A stretch of DNA of 53,714 bases from an uncultured Porphyromonadaceae bacterium (GCA_947573485.1 CANPGB010000022.1:1-53714); one strand, 5' to 3'; counted from the stretch's first letter, positions 40,822-50,191 are shown. Numbers and translations are program-made. The notes: a model not told the origin generated them from the sequence alone.

Positions 40822-42306
40822 TTACTTCTTGGTCACTACGAGGTGTGCGGGATAAGTATCGAAGTGGAGCTCGAAGCTGTACTTGCCGGCCTCCTCGATA
40901 TTCAGGTTGCCGCCGTTTTGAACGATGTCGTCCTCAGCGCCGCCGTAGCTGTAAGTCCAGGCGTGGTCAACGCAGAACTTGTATTCGCCTGCGGGCATGT
41001 CGAGATTGTCGATAGTCCACACGTTGCACTTGGCGTTGGTGGCTGTCAGCTCGAGAGCGGTTGCGGCATCCCAGTTGTTATACTGGCCGATGATCTGAAT
41101 CGAACCGATATATGTGCCGGTGTAGGTGAGCGATGCGATGTCGGCGGTCACATAGTAGAGGCCGCGGTTGGCAACGCGCATCATCGATGAGCCTGCGTTG
41201 TCGATCTGCATCTTGCCGTTGAAGTTCTTGGTGGCCTCGTCGGTTTCGATTGCACCGTCGGGACGGTAAACGATACCGCGGAGGTTGGCCTGACCGGTGA
41301 ACCAGAAGTTGGTCTGCAGATAGAGTGTACCGCTATAGTGGATATAGTCGGTGGTTGCAAGGCGGAGCATCTGGTTGAAGTTGGTGGTCGAGTAGCCTGT
41401 GGCAGGAATCCAGAGGTTGTCGAAGGCGAGCATTACCTCGAACTTGCGGGTCTCCATGTTCACCTTGATCATAAACGAGCTCTCGGTGTCGATGGTGTAA
41501 GCGCGGGTCTCTGCCTCGGGAGCCTCAAGGAGGTTACCGGTGGTGCTCGATACGGTCGACGAGAGGTCGGCAACACCGAAGGCGCCTTCCCAGCTGTTGG
41601 CCTTGTACGACGATTCGGGGATGAGTTTCCATGAGTAGCCGCCGGCTGCAACGTCGGCCTCGGTCACGTCAACCTTGAGATAGAAATCAGGATTGTCGTA
41701 AACGTTGCCCTCGTTGAGGTGGTGCATCTTCACGGCTTTCTTGATATCCCAGTCGCAGAAGTTGCCTACAATGTAGTAGTCTTCCTCGATGAGGTTGGCC
41801 TGCGGGTTGGGGAGAACGGTGTACTCACCCTCGTAGAAATATACGTCGGGGCCACCGATGCGGGCGGTGCTGGTGCCCGATACGGCATAAGCCGCAACTC
41901 GGGTGTAGAGAGGCTTGGCAACGAGGTCCTTGCTCACAAGGCCGTTGAAAATCTGCTGGAGCTCGCCTGCGCGGAGGCTTGCTGTGCCCTCGTCAAGGGT
42001 GAGGGTGGCAGTTTCAGTCTTGGCAAAGGTGTCGTCGGCCGAGAACTCGCTCACAAGCTGAAGTTCGTAGCTGGCGGGGAAGTCTTCCAGAAGGTAGGAG
42101 AAGAGGTTTACGGGCTGACCGGCTGCGGTGAGCGCAGGAAGGTCGATAGTGCCGTCAACGAGGTTGGTCAGCTGAAGACCGTCGGTCTGGAAAACGGCTT
42201 CGGGTTCGTTGCTCTGACCCGGAGGGTTAGGCAGGGTGTATTCGTCGCAGGAGACAATCCCCATGCAGGCGAGCGCCGTAAGAGCTATAAAAGAAAATTT
42301 CTTCAT
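40822..42306 (-). CDS. SusF-like outer-membrane glycan-binding lipoprotein
   Basis: 494 residues. Lipobox GIVSC (Cys20). The N-terminal part is a SusE/SusF Ig-like domain; then come repeated starch-binding-like beta domains that begin YYIVGNFCDWD (about 180) and SIQIIGQYNNWDAATALELT (about 400), with a final YKFCVDHAWTYSYGG and HLVVTKK. SusF-type proteins hold glycan at the cell surface without cutting it. Last gene of the susCDEF-like operon, followed by a terminator. Confidence 0.85.
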   Translation of the reverse strand: MKKFSFIALTALACMGIVSCDEYTLPNPPGQSNEPEAVFQTDGLQLTNLVDGTIDLPALTAAGQPVNLFSYLLEDFPASYELQLVSEFSADDTFAKTETATLTLDEGTASLRAGELQQIFNGLVSKDLVAKPLYTRVAAYAVSGTSTARIGGPDVYFYEGEYTVLPNPQANLIEEDYYIVGNFCDWDIKKAVKMHHLNEGNVYDNPDFYLKVDVTEADVAAGGYSWKLIPESSYKANSWEGAFGVADLSSTVSSTTGNLLEAPEAETRAYTIDTESSFMIKVNMETRKFEVMLAFDNLWIPATGYSTTNFNQMLRLATTDYIHYSGTLYLQTNFWFTGQANLRGIVYRPDGAIETDEATKNFNGKMQIDNAGSSMMRVANRGLYYVTADIASLTYTGTYIGSIQIIGQYNNWDAATALELTATNAKCNVWTIDNLDMPAGEYKFCVDHAWTYSYGGAEDDIVQNGGNLNIEEAGKYSFELHFDTYPAHLVVTKK

Positions 42307-42336
42307 GTCTGTTTTATTCGCTTATCTGTGAGAGGA

Positions 42337-43239
42337 TTATTCTGCAGTGAATGTCGCTTCGTTGGTGTTGAGGTCTACCTTGAACTGGAGCGGACCGCAA
42401 TAGTTGGGGAAGCTGAACGAGTCCTTGGTCTTGGCCAAACCGTGGGTGAGGGTGTTGCCTGCAACAAAGTCGGGGAACTCTACAGGGGTATCGCTGTCGC
42501 TACCGCCCGAGCAGCCTACTGAGCTGTTGTCCCAGCCGTCGAGGGCTGTGTAGAAGCGGAAGATACAGCCGGCATCCTCAACGGTGAAGGTGATGTTGCC
42601 GTAGTAGATCTTGCTGCGTACCTCATCGTCTTTCTCTGAGAGTGCATAAGGCTCAAGGGCTGCTTCCTGGGCAGCTTCGGGGCTGATCCAGTCGCCTGCA
42701 TAGTTGCCGATTACCCAGATCTGACCGGGCTTGGGCACTGAGAAGAACGACTGAACGCGGTTGAGAGAAGTGCTGTTGGAAGTAGCTACCCAGCTCTCCT
42801 CGATACCTTCGATATAAGCTACACCGCGGAAGTATACCTTCTCTTCGCCCTGGTCAACGTAGTCCTCTTTCTCTTCCCAGCCGTGAAGCTTGGTGATAGC
42901 CTCGGCGAGGTCGAGCTGGCTGAGGGTCATGCGCGACAGTGTGCCGGTGCCGGTAGGAGTAAGTTCGGGCGAATTCTCGTCGAAGTTACCGTCAAGCGAC
43001 ACCTGTGCGCGGTACTGTGTCACTGCCGAGAAACCGTACGAAGGCTGACCGTTGAGAACGAGCTCGAAGGTGCCGTCTTCGGTAAGCTGGATATACTGGT
43101 CCTGCATCGCAGGGGCGTAGATCTGGAAAGTGGCAGGGTCGGGCTTCTGCAGTACAGGCTCGGTTACCTGGTCGCACGAAGCTGCGCCGCAAAGCACGGC
43201 GGCACATGCCATTACCGTATATATCTTGTTGAATTTCAT
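42337..43239 (-). CDS. SusE-like outer-membrane lipoprotein
   Basis: 300 residues. Lipobox GAASC (Cys22). The N-terminal SusE domain (about 35-165: FQIYAPAMQDQYIQLTEDGT, YRAQVSLDGNFDENSPEL) is followed by a short glycan-binding-like domain (IWVIGNYAGDWISPEAA). The protein should help to bind the polysaccharide that SusC/SusD import. The starts and stops in this operon are 22-30 bases apart, typical of a single transcript. Confidence 0.87.
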   Translation of the reverse strand: MKFNKIYTVMACAAVLCGAASCDQVTEPVLQKPDPATFQIYAPAMQDQYIQLTEDGTFELVLNGQPSYGFSAVTQYRAQVSLDGNFDENSPELTPTGTGTLSRMTLSQLDLAEAITKLHGWEEKEDYVDQGEEKVYFRGVAYIEGIEESWVATSNSTSLNRVQSFFSVPKPGQIWVIGNYAGDWISPEAAQEAALEPYALSEKDDEVRSKIYYGNITFTVEDAGCIFRFYTALDGWDNSSVGCSGGSDSDTPVEFPDFVAGNTLTHGLAKTKDSFSFPNYCGPLQFKVDLNTNEATFTAE

Positions 43240-43269
43240 ATTCAGATGAATGATTCTCTATTGATAAAA

Positions 43270-44814
43270 TTAATATCCGGGATTCTGTCCCACGGTTTCA
43301 ACATACTGGTAAGGTATGGGGTAGAGGGCGCGGTACTCAGGCAGCGAGGCTCCTTCGTAAACACCGTTTTTCCACGACCACAGATAGCTGCCGCCGGTAA
43401 AGCGGCCGAAGCGGATGAGGTCCTGGCGGCGCTGGCCTTCCATGTAGAGCTCGCACTGGCGCTCCTTGAGGAGGTCGTCGGTGGTAAGGCTCTTCAGGGG
43501 CTCCATCTTGGCACGCTCACGCACGAGGTTGAAGTACTTCAGACCATCGCAGTTAACACCGTTGAGCTGGCACTCGGCGAGCATAAGGTAGGTGTCGGCA
43601 AGGCGGAAAATGGGGTAGTCGGTGTTCGATACCTGGGTGCCGTTGTTCTCGAGACCTTCGGTGTTGGTGTAGTCGTCCTCGGTGGTGTTGGTGTATTTGA
43701 TGAGCATGTAGCCGCAAGAGTTCTTGTCGTAGGAGGCAAGGTCAGGAATATCTTCCTGGAAAGTGCCCTCGTAGATAAGACGGCGGTTGTCGCCCTTGAG
43801 AGCACGCGAAAGCTCGGGACGAAGACGGATACCCGACCATACTGTACCCTGGCTGTTGAGGCTCGTGAGAACATCGGCAGGAACGGTCTCGATCCAGGCT
43901 CCTACAGTGAGGTAGGTGGTGCCGCCCCATGTCTCCATGCGGCCCTGCTGCTGGGGCACTGCCCACAGAATCTCGCCGTTGCCTACATACTTGTCGTTGG
44001 AGGCGCAGAAGAGATATTTATATTCGGGAGCAAGCTGGATGCCGCTCTTGATAACTTCCTGGCAAGCTGCGGCGCACTCTGTCCACATGGCGGTGCCGGT
44101 GTAGACCTCGGCGTTGAGGTAGAGCTTGGCAAGAAGCATATAGCCTGCCTCGCGGCTTACGCGGCCATAATCCTGCTGTGCGGCAGGCTTGAGGTCGTCG
44201 ACGCAACCTTTGAGCTCGGCTACGGTAGCCTCGAAGAGCTGGGTGCGGTCGTAGGTGGGAGGTATGGCGCCGGTCACCGAGGTCTCGTCGATCCAGGGGC
44301 CGCGGCCATAGAGGTCAATCATGTAGTAGTAAGCGAGGCAACGGAGTGCACGGGCCTCGGCGATGCGGGCCTTTACCTCGTCGGCGTCATAGAACTGTGC
44401 GCCTGCGCCCTGCATGCCGCTGATATACTCGGCACCCATCTTGGCGTTGAAGAACTCGCGGGCGAAAGCGGCGTAGATCCATTCGTTCTCGTTTGTCCAC
44501 TGCGCGAAGTTAAGCACCACGTAGCCCGGGTCGTTCCATTTGTCGGAGATGAAGCACTCGTCGGTCATCAGCTCCTGCAGGTTGAAGTGCGTACGGGTAA
44601 ACGTACCGGCACCGCCGTCAGAAGTCGAGATTACGTCGTCGCGGTAGAGATTGCCGTAGAGGCGGGCAAGGAAGCCATCCCACTCTGCCTTGGTGTCAAG
44701 CTCAAGCTTGTTGTTGGGGTCGTTGGGCTGAAGGTCAAGGTCGCCTACGCACGAGGTAGCGCCTACTACCAGTAAAGCCAATGCACCAACTATGATATTT
44801 TTGTTGAATTTCAT
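43270..44814 (-). CDS. RagB/SusD family nutrient-binding lipoprotein
   Basis: 514 residues. Lipobox GATSC (Cys22). SusD TPR helices and signatures are visible: AEARALRCLAYYYMIDLYGRGPW, REAGYMLLAKLYLNAEVYTG, YPIFRLADTYLMLAECQLNG, FNLVRERAKM, LLKERQCELYMEGQRRQDLIRFGRF. It forms the lid of the SusC transporter encoded directly upstream. The ending (YRALYPIPYQYVETVGQNPGY) is the usual SusD C-terminus. Confidence 0.95.
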   Translation of the reverse strand: MKFNKNIIVGALALLVVGATSCVGDLDLQPNDPNNKLELDTKAEWDGFLARLYGNLYRDDVISTSDGGAGTFTRTHFNLQELMTDECFISDKWNDPGYVVLNFAQWTNENEWIYAAFAREFFNAKMGAEYISGMQGAGAQFYDADEVKARIAEARALRCLAYYYMIDLYGRGPWIDETSVTGAIPPTYDRTQLFEATVAELKGCVDDLKPAAQQDYGRVSREAGYMLLAKLYLNAEVYTGTAMWTECAAACQEVIKSGIQLAPEYKYLFCASNDKYVGNGEILWAVPQQQGRMETWGGTTYLTVGAWIETVPADVLTSLNSQGTVWSGIRLRPELSRALKGDNRRLIYEGTFQEDIPDLASYDKNSCGYMLIKYTNTTEDDYTNTEGLENNGTQVSNTDYPIFRLADTYLMLAECQLNGVNCDGLKYFNLVRERAKMEPLKSLTTDDLLKERQCELYMEGQRRQDLIRFGRFTGGSYLWSWKNGVYEGASLPEYRALYPIPYQYVETVGQNPGY

Positions 44815-44836
44815 ATTGAGAATTGTTGCTGTCTGT

Positions 44837-47800
44837 TTAGAAATTAGCCACTACACCGAGTGTAACGGAGATAGGACGGGGATAAACATTGTTATCGATA
44901 CCTTTCTGGAAAGTTACTTCGGGGTCAAGACCCTTGTAGCCGGTGATCACGAAGGGATTCTGAACGGCACCGAAAAGACGCAGACGGAGCTGGTTCTTCA
45001 GCAGGTTCTCCCAGGTGTAGCCAAGGGTGATGTTGTCGCAGCGTACAAACGATGCGTTCTGTACCCAGTGGCTCGAAAGCATAAGGTCGGTGGTGCGGGT
45101 CTGCTCGAAAATGTAGGTGTTGTCGAGGATATTGCTCAGAGGTGCGGTTGCGGTTACCGAAACAAACGAGTTGCTCATCATGTTCTGGTTGTAGTTCCAG
45201 GCACCCCATGCGCCGCGGAGAACGAAACCGAAGTCCCAGTTCTTGTAGGTGAAGGTGTTGTTCCAGGTGGCGGTGATGTCGGGGAGGGCGTTGTGGTAGT
45301 AGATGCGGTCCGACTGGTCGATTACACCGTCGGCGTTCTGGTCTACATACACACCTTCGAGAGGATTGCCTGCGGCATCGTAAACCTGCTCATATACATA
45401 GTAGGTGTATGCGGCCTGGCCTACAACGTGCTTCTGCGACATTACACCGTTCGAGATAAAGCCGGTGGCGGTGTCGGCACCCTCGGCAAGGCGGGTTACC
45501 TTGTTCTTGTTCCAGGCAATGTTCACATTGGAGTTCCATACGAAATCCTTGGTGACAACGGGGCGGGTGTTGAGGTTGAACTCGATACCCACGTTCTCGA
45601 GGTCGCCTAAGTTGATGTAACCGGTGTTCGAGAGGTTGGAGCCTGCGGGGTAGTTGGCATATACAAGGAGATCGGTCGATGTACGCTTGTACCAGTCGAG
45701 GCTACCGTTGATGCGGTTGTTGAGGAAGCCGAAGTCAACACCCACGTTCCATGTGTGGGTCTCCTCCCACTTCAGGTCGCCGTTATATTTGTTGGGGTAG
45801 GCAATCTGAACGTAGTTGGGAGTGCCGTCGGGGTTGTAGCCGATAGGATAGGTGTTGCTTTCGTTGGTGAGGATAGAGTAGATAGGCAGGTAGGGATAGT
45901 AGTCAGAGCCGATGTTCTGCTGGCCGGTAACACCATATTCGCCGCGGAGCTTCAGTTCGCTCAGCACGCCGCGGGCGCCTTCCATGAAGTCTTCTTCAAG
46001 AATCTTCCAGCCGAGAGCCACTGCGGGGAATGTACCCCAGCGGTTGTCCTTGCCGAAGCGCGAGGTACCGTCGTAGCGGAGGGTGGCGGTAAGCAGGTAG
46101 CGGTCCATGAAAGTGTAGTTCACACGACCGAAGAACGACAGAAGCTGATAGTGGCTCTTGCTGTAGTACTTGGGCGAGTAGTTGTAGCGGGCAAAACCGC
46201 GGAAGGTGTCAAGAAGTTCCTGAGCGTTGGCAGCGGTGGGGTCGATGCCAAGCTGTGCGTAGGTGGCGTTGGCAATGGCGGGGTCAACCTCGTTGAAGTT
46301 GTTGCTCGAGAAGTTGAAACGCTGCCACGAGTAACCGGCGGTTACATCGAGAGCCGACTTGATAGCCTGGAACTCCTTGTTGTAGTTCAAGTAGAAGTCA
46401 AGAAGAAGGGTGTAGTTCTGGGCTGCTTCCTTGGTGCGCGATGCGTAGCCTTTCTTGAAGTTTACGCTCTCGGCGTCGGTCGGGTTGAGCTCGGCCGGGA
46501 GGTTGGGGAAGTCGGCAGCCTTGATGCTGAAGCCGTTGAGCCAAGCCTGCGGACCGAAAGCGGTGTTGAGGTTGGCGCACTCACCGTGCGAGTAGTCGTA
46601 GCCGAGGTTGAGGTTGGCGCGAAGTTCCTTGAGGAAGGGCATCTTCAGGTCAACCTGGAGGTTACCTACGCTCTGGTATACTTTCGACTTGCTGTAGTAC
46701 TCATAGATGAGCGAAACGGGGTTCACTGCTGCAAGAATGTTGATGCTTGTGCCTGCGTCACCGGGTACGGCGATAGCACCGCCCGAGGTGTAGGTTGTCC
46801 AGTTGTTGAAGATGTTGGGGCTGTGTACGGGGAGGGTGGGGTTGAAGCCTACGGCACCGCCGAGCGAGCCCTGGTCGTAGTTATTGGTGATGTAAGAACC
46901 CTTGAGGTTGACGTTAACGCTCAGAAGGTCGTCGAAGAACTTCGGGGTGAGGTTGATCGACGCGCCTACACGCTGGTTGTCGGTCTCGCGGATTACACCT
47001 GCCTGGTTGCTGTAGTCAACGGCAACGCGGTAGGGGAGGAAGCCGGCAGTACCGCCCACAGAGAGGCTGTAGTCGTGGCTGAACGAAGTGCGCAGCACTT
47101 CTTTCTGCCAGTTGGTGTTGGCATTGCCGAGAGCGGCAGCCTGGGCGCTTTCTGCTCCGTAGCGGCTGGTGATGAACTCGCGGAAACGGTTGGCGGTCAT
47201 CATGTCCATGTAGTTGCGCGGGGTGGCAACATTGAAGTTGGCGGCGAAGCTCACCTGGGGCTTGCCGCTCTTGCCGGTCTTGGTGGTGATGATAATCACA
47301 CCGTTCGATGCACGGCTACCGTAGATAGCGGTTGCAGAGGCCGACTTGAGGATGGTCATGTTCTCGATGTTCTCGGGGTTGATCAGAGACAGGGGGTTCG
47401 ACGAACCGGTCACTGTGTTGCCTTCCATAGGCACACCGTCAACCACGATAAGAGGGTCGTTGGAGGCCGAAAGAGAGGCGCCACCGCGAATCTGGATGCT
47501 GGCGCCGCCGGCAGGGTCACCACCGTTGGTAGATACTACCACACCGGGGCTTGCGCCTACAAGGAGGTCCTGGGCTGTAGAGGCCAGACCGGCTTCGATT
47601 TCTGAAGGCTTCACAACGCCCACCGAACCGGTGGCGTCGGCTTTCTTTACTGTACCGTAACCTACGACTACGAGTTCGTTCATCGCTACGGTGTTGGTCT
47701 GCAGGTGCACTTCGATTTTGGTGCGGCCTTCAACAGGCACTTCCTGTGTGTCGCAGCCTACATACGAAATAACGAGTGTAGCGTCGGGGGCAACTTTAAT

Positions 47801-48007
47801 GGTGAAGTTACCGTCGAAGTCGGTGACGACGCCGTGGCCGGCTACGCCTCGTACCTCGATGCTGGCGCCGATGGCGGGCTCGCCCTCGGGTTCATACACA
47901 GTACCTGTGACTGTGATGTTTTGCGCTAAAGCCGGGAAGACACACGCAAGCAGCAGGCTTACTGCAAGCAGAGCTTTCCGCGTCATTTGATGACAAATGT
48001 TCTTCAT
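44837..48007 (-). CDS. SusC/RagA family TonB-linked outer-membrane transporter
   Basis: 1056 residues. Signal peptide to about residue 29, a CarboxypepD_reg-like domain (about 30-105; VTGTVYEPEGEPAIGASIEV), TonB box MNELVVVGYGTVKK, plug domain (about 115-230; IQIRGGASLSASNDPLIVVDGVP, SASATAIYGSRASNGVIIITTK), and the barrel to the terminal VTLGVVANF. It imports an oligosaccharide captured with SusD, SusE and SusF. No polysaccharide-degrading enzyme adjoins the operon, so the substrate cannot be named. Probable activator: the HTCS at 35666-39529. Confidence 0.96.
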   Translation of the reverse strand: MKNICHQMTRKALLAVSLLLACVFPALAQNITVTGTVYEPEGEPAIGASIEVRGVAGHGVVTDFDGNFTIKVAPDATLVISYVGCDTQEVPVEGRTKIEVHLQTNTVAMNELVVVGYGTVKKADATGSVGVVKPSEIEAGLASTAQDLLVGASPGVVVSTNGGDPAGGASIQIRGGASLSASNDPLIVVDGVPMEGNTVTGSSNPLSLINPENIENMTILKSASATAIYGSRASNGVIIITTKTGKSGKPQVSFAANFNVATPRNYMDMMTANRFREFITSRYGAESAQAAALGNANTNWQKEVLRTSFSHDYSLSVGGTAGFLPYRVAVDYSNQAGVIRETDNQRVGASINLTPKFFDDLLSVNVNLKGSYITNNYDQGSLGGAVGFNPTLPVHSPNIFNNWTTYTSGGAIAVPGDAGTSINILAAVNPVSLIYEYYSKSKVYQSVGNLQVDLKMPFLKELRANLNLGYDYSHGECANLNTAFGPQAWLNGFSIKAADFPNLPAELNPTDAESVNFKKGYASRTKEAAQNYTLLLDFYLNYNKEFQAIKSALDVTAGYSWQRFNFSSNNFNEVDPAIANATYAQLGIDPTAANAQELLDTFRGFARYNYSPKYYSKSHYQLLSFFGRVNYTFMDRYLLTATLRYDGTSRFGKDNRWGTFPAVALGWKILEEDFMEGARGVLSELKLRGEYGVTGQQNIGSDYYPYLPIYSILTNESNTYPIGYNPDGTPNYVQIAYPNKYNGDLKWEETHTWNVGVDFGFLNNRINGSLDWYKRTSTDLLVYANYPAGSNLSNTGYINLGDLENVGIEFNLNTRPVVTKDFVWNSNVNIAWNKNKVTRLAEGADTATGFISNGVMSQKHVVGQAAYTYYVYEQVYDAAGNPLEGVYVDQNADGVIDQSDRIYYHNALPDITATWNNTFTYKNWDFGFVLRGAWGAWNYNQNMMSNSFVSVTATAPLSNILDNTYIFEQTRTTDLMLSSHWVQNASFVRCDNITLGYTWENLLKNQLRLRLFGAVQNPFVITGYKGLDPEVTFQKGIDNNVYPRPISVTLGVVANF

Positions 48008-48335
48008 GCAAGGGTGTTTTAGTTAACTTATTAAATGTATTGAGTATTTTTGCTGTCGTCGAGAATCATAACTTGCACAATACGGCAACAGGCTCCTTTC
48101 GCGAAAGAGCCGCAGTGAAGTGAGTGCAGATAGTGGCGCATAACATGGTATCAGCGCTGCCTGTCGGTGTTGGCATGAGGTGCGTTTATAAGTATTGTTA
48201 TAATCCTACATGGGCCGCTCGCGGCCCCCGAATACGGTTTGCAGGCACAAAGAAAGTTAATTTCTCCCAAACTCCGCATATCTTCGCACTGATTTTTAAC
48301 CACAACCCCAAACTTTAACACATTTAACTAAAACC
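48008..48335 (-). other. Leader region of the susCDEF-like operon
   Basis: The 378-base gap 48008-48385 contains no gene. Minus strand TTTCTTTG (48255-48248) is a one-mismatch -7 candidate with no -33 at the right spacing, which fits an activator-dependent promoter. Two inverted repeats lie in the leader: GGGCCGC/GCGGCCC (48212-48227) and GGCTC...GAGCC around TTTCGCGAAA (48091-48111). The rest shows nothing recognisable. Confidence 0.45.
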
Positions 48336-48363
48336 GCCCGCGTATTTTAACATATACGCGGGC
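48336..48363 (-). terminator. Terminator of the second ECF operon
   Basis: GCCCGCGTAT and ATACGCGGGC form a 10-bp stem, followed on the minus strand by GGTTTTAG. It lies just after the DUF5024-like gene. Confidence 0.7.
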
Positions 48364-48385
48364 GCTCTTATCGCTTGTAATATCC

Positions 48386-49078
48386 TTATATATCCCTCTT
48401 TTGGGCCTTGCCTCTCTCCTTGGCAGCCTGCTCACGGAGCTTGGCAGCCTCCTTGCGGGCTTTGGCAGCCTGCTCACGTGCTTTGGCAGCTTGCTCGCGT
48501 GCCTTGGCAGCCTGTTCGCGTGCCCAGGCCGCCTGCTCGCGCGACCGTTCGGCCCACTCCCGTTGCTCGCAAGCCCACTGCGAGAGCTCGTCGGCCCACC
48601 CTTGGCTCCCCTGATTGTCGTAAGCCACAATTATAGTGCCGTCCGATGTCGCCGGGTCGCATATAAAAATATTGTTATCAGAGTTGTAGTCCTTCTCGTT
48701 TATCGAGGTATCGTACCAGCTCATGCTCACGGTGTAATTGCCGTTGCTGCCCGTGAGCGAGTAGGTGCTCGCCGTCTTCTTGTCCTCGAAGCGGTAGGTC
48801 CGGGTGCCGTTGTTCTTAACTGCCGAAACCGCGTTGGTTCGCTCCTCCTCGAAAGCCTTCTCAAGCCGTTTGTAGTACTCCTGGTTCGAGAAAGTGAGCA
48901 CGCGCGTAGTGCGGTAGAGCTTGCGTTTGCTCTTGGTGCGACGCTCGCTGTAGGTTGTGGTCACATCACGCTTCTTCTCAAGGTCGTTGAGCACTTTGTC
49001 TATCTTATCCTGCGCCGAGGCTCCGAAAGTAACCGAAGTGGCTATCACACAGAGAAGTAAATATATAATTCGTTTCAT
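48386..49078 (-). CDS. Secreted DUF5024-like protein with coiled-coil repeats
   Basis: 230 residues. Signal peptide MKRIIYLLLCVIATSVTFGASAQ. The middle part (about 24-150: IDKVLNDLEKKRDVTTTYSE, LYRTTRVLTFSNQEYYKRLE, YTVSMSWYD) resembles the Bacteroidota DUF5024 proteins that accompany ECF sigma genes. The C-terminal 60 residues are nearly perfect heptads of type REQAAKA (ten or so), a likely long coiled coil. It is the third gene of the sigma/anti-sigma operon and probably its effector or a sensor of envelope state. Confidence 0.75.
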   Translation of the reverse strand: MKRIIYLLLCVIATSVTFGASAQDKIDKVLNDLEKKRDVTTTYSERRTKSKRKLYRTTRVLTFSNQEYYKRLEKAFEEERTNAVSAVKNNGTRTYRFEDKKTASTYSLTGSNGNYTVSMSWYDTSINEKDYNSDNNIFICDPATSDGTIIVAYDNQGSQGWADELSQWACEQREWAERSREQAAWAREQAAKAREQAAKAREQAAKARKEAAKLREQAAKERGKAQKRDI

Positions 49079-49099
49079 AACGGGTGTATGTTTTGAAAA

Positions 49100-49609
49100 T
49101 TAATTCATGAAATCGTTGCGCAACTCTACGGCGAGAACAGGGTCTTTGATGCCACTCAGAGCCGCATCAACCATATCTTCCTCATAGTCAGGAATCGACG
49201 GGCCCGGGATAGCCGCAAGGCTGTCGGCCGTAGCCTCGGCAAGCGCCACCTGACGGTAAATCTCGCTCAGGTCGGTGTTCTTCTTGCCGTTGCATATCAC
49301 ATAACTGCCGCGGTAGCAGGCATAGAGCTCGCTGTCGGCAGCAGGCTCAATCTTGACAAGCGCTATACCCACCGCGGCAAGAACGGCGATAGCGGCAGCC
49401 GCGCTCCACCACAGGCGGCGCCCGGCGCTTGCAGAGGCTTTCTTCCGGGGCAGCGATGAATACCAGCCGAACATCGCCCGGTAGCGCTCAAGCTCGGCCG
49501 GGAGCTTGCTGTGCGTGGCAAAGTAAGCGTAGAGCTTCTCCTCCTGCGCCGGCGTCGTGGTGCCGTCCAGGAAATCGCCTATCAGCTTTTTTATTTGGGA
49601 TTCGGTCAT
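49100..49609 (-). CDS. Anti-sigma-factor-like single-pass membrane protein
   Basis: 169 residues from ATG 49609 (MTESQIKKLIGDFLDGTTTP); a TTG at 49630 would overlap the sigma gene and is less likely. The N-terminal ~60 residues form a cytoplasmic helical domain of the anti-sigma kind (no zinc motif), residues about 71-91 one membrane helix (WWSAAAAIAVLAAVGIALV), and the rest lies in the periplasm. Its place directly after the ECF sigma gene makes an anti-sigma role likely. Confidence 0.7.
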   Translation of the reverse strand: MTESQIKKLIGDFLDGTTTPAQEEKLYAYFATHSKLPAELERYRAMFGWYSSLPRKKASASAGRRLWWSAAAAIAVLAAVGIALVKIEPAADSELYACYRGSYVICNGKKNTDLSEIYRQVALAEATADSLAAIPGPSIPDYEEDMVDAALSGIKDPVLAVELRNDFMN

Positions 49610-49626
49610 ATATTTAATAAGGTATA

Positions 49627-50115
49627 TCAAAGTTGGGTGATATCAAAAACTTTTGCCACGGCGCGGCGTGCCCGTGAGAGTGCCGTGCGCACCGCCCCCT
49701 CGCTTGTGCCCAAGAGCTGCGCTATCGAGGCATTGTCGTAGCCCTCGATGTGCCGAAGCCGCAAAAGCGTCTGCTGGGTGTCGGGCAGAGAGGCAAGAAC
49801 ACTGTCGACATACTCGCTCCGCTGGCGGCTGATTACCGCCTCCTCGGCCGATTCTACCGTAGCCTGAGCCTCCTCAAGCCCCGTAAGCCGCCCGGGGTGA
49901 CGGTCGCGCACGGCATTGATTGCCATCCGCCGCGACATCAGCACCGCAAGGGCCTCAACCGACCGGTACTCGTCGAGACTGTCGCGAAGGCTCCAAAGCT
50001 TCAGCATCGTTTCCTGGGCTACATCCTCGGCTTCGTCGCCAACTATGGCGCGGGCCGTCCGCACAAGGCGCGGCTGAAGATTTCGGGCAAGTATTTCGAA
50101 CTCTGTCGTGGTCAT
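49627..50115 (-). CDS. ECF RNA polymerase sigma factor
   Basis: 162 residues from ATG 50115 (MTTTEFEILARNLQPRLV). Region 2: DEAEDVAQETMLKLWSLRDSL, then AVLMSRRMAINAVRDR; region 4: LPDTQQTLLRLRHIEGYDNASIAQLLGTSEGAVRTALSRARRAV. First gene of an operon with the anti-sigma-like and DUF5024-like genes. A candidate autoregulated ECF promoter lies directly upstream (50125-50152). Confidence 0.93.
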   Translation of the reverse strand: MTTTEFEILARNLQPRLVRTARAIVGDEAEDVAQETMLKLWSLRDSLDEYRSVEALAVLMSRRMAINAVRDRHPGRLTGLEEAQATVESAEEAVISRQRSEYVDSVLASLPDTQQTLLRLRHIEGYDNASIAQLLGTSEGAVRTALSRARRAVAKVFDITQL

Positions 50116-50124
50116 TCTGTTTAT

Positions 50125-50152
50125 TAGACACATCACCCGCTTATTTGTTACA
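50125..50152 (-). promoter_or_regulatory. Candidate autoregulatory ECF promoter
   Basis: Minus strand TGTAAC (50152-50147), 16-base gap, TGTCTA (50130-50125). This is one mismatch per box from the classic ECF pattern TGAAAC-N16-CGTCTA. No TAnnTTTG box is present. The start of transcription would be only a few bases before the ATG at 50115. Confidence 0.55.
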
Positions 50153-50191
50153 TCTTTTCCGGCATTGTTAGGTATTATGGAAATTTTTCTA

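Noticed and set aside
42883-44775. 630-residue open frame on the plus strand opposite susE/susD
   Set aside because: It is a mirror of the GC-rich coding pattern of susE and susD, which have full domain support; no family features appear in it.
45755-47605. 616-residue open frame on the plus strand opposite susC
   Set aside because: Antisense shadow of the SusC gene without signal peptide, motif or promoter.
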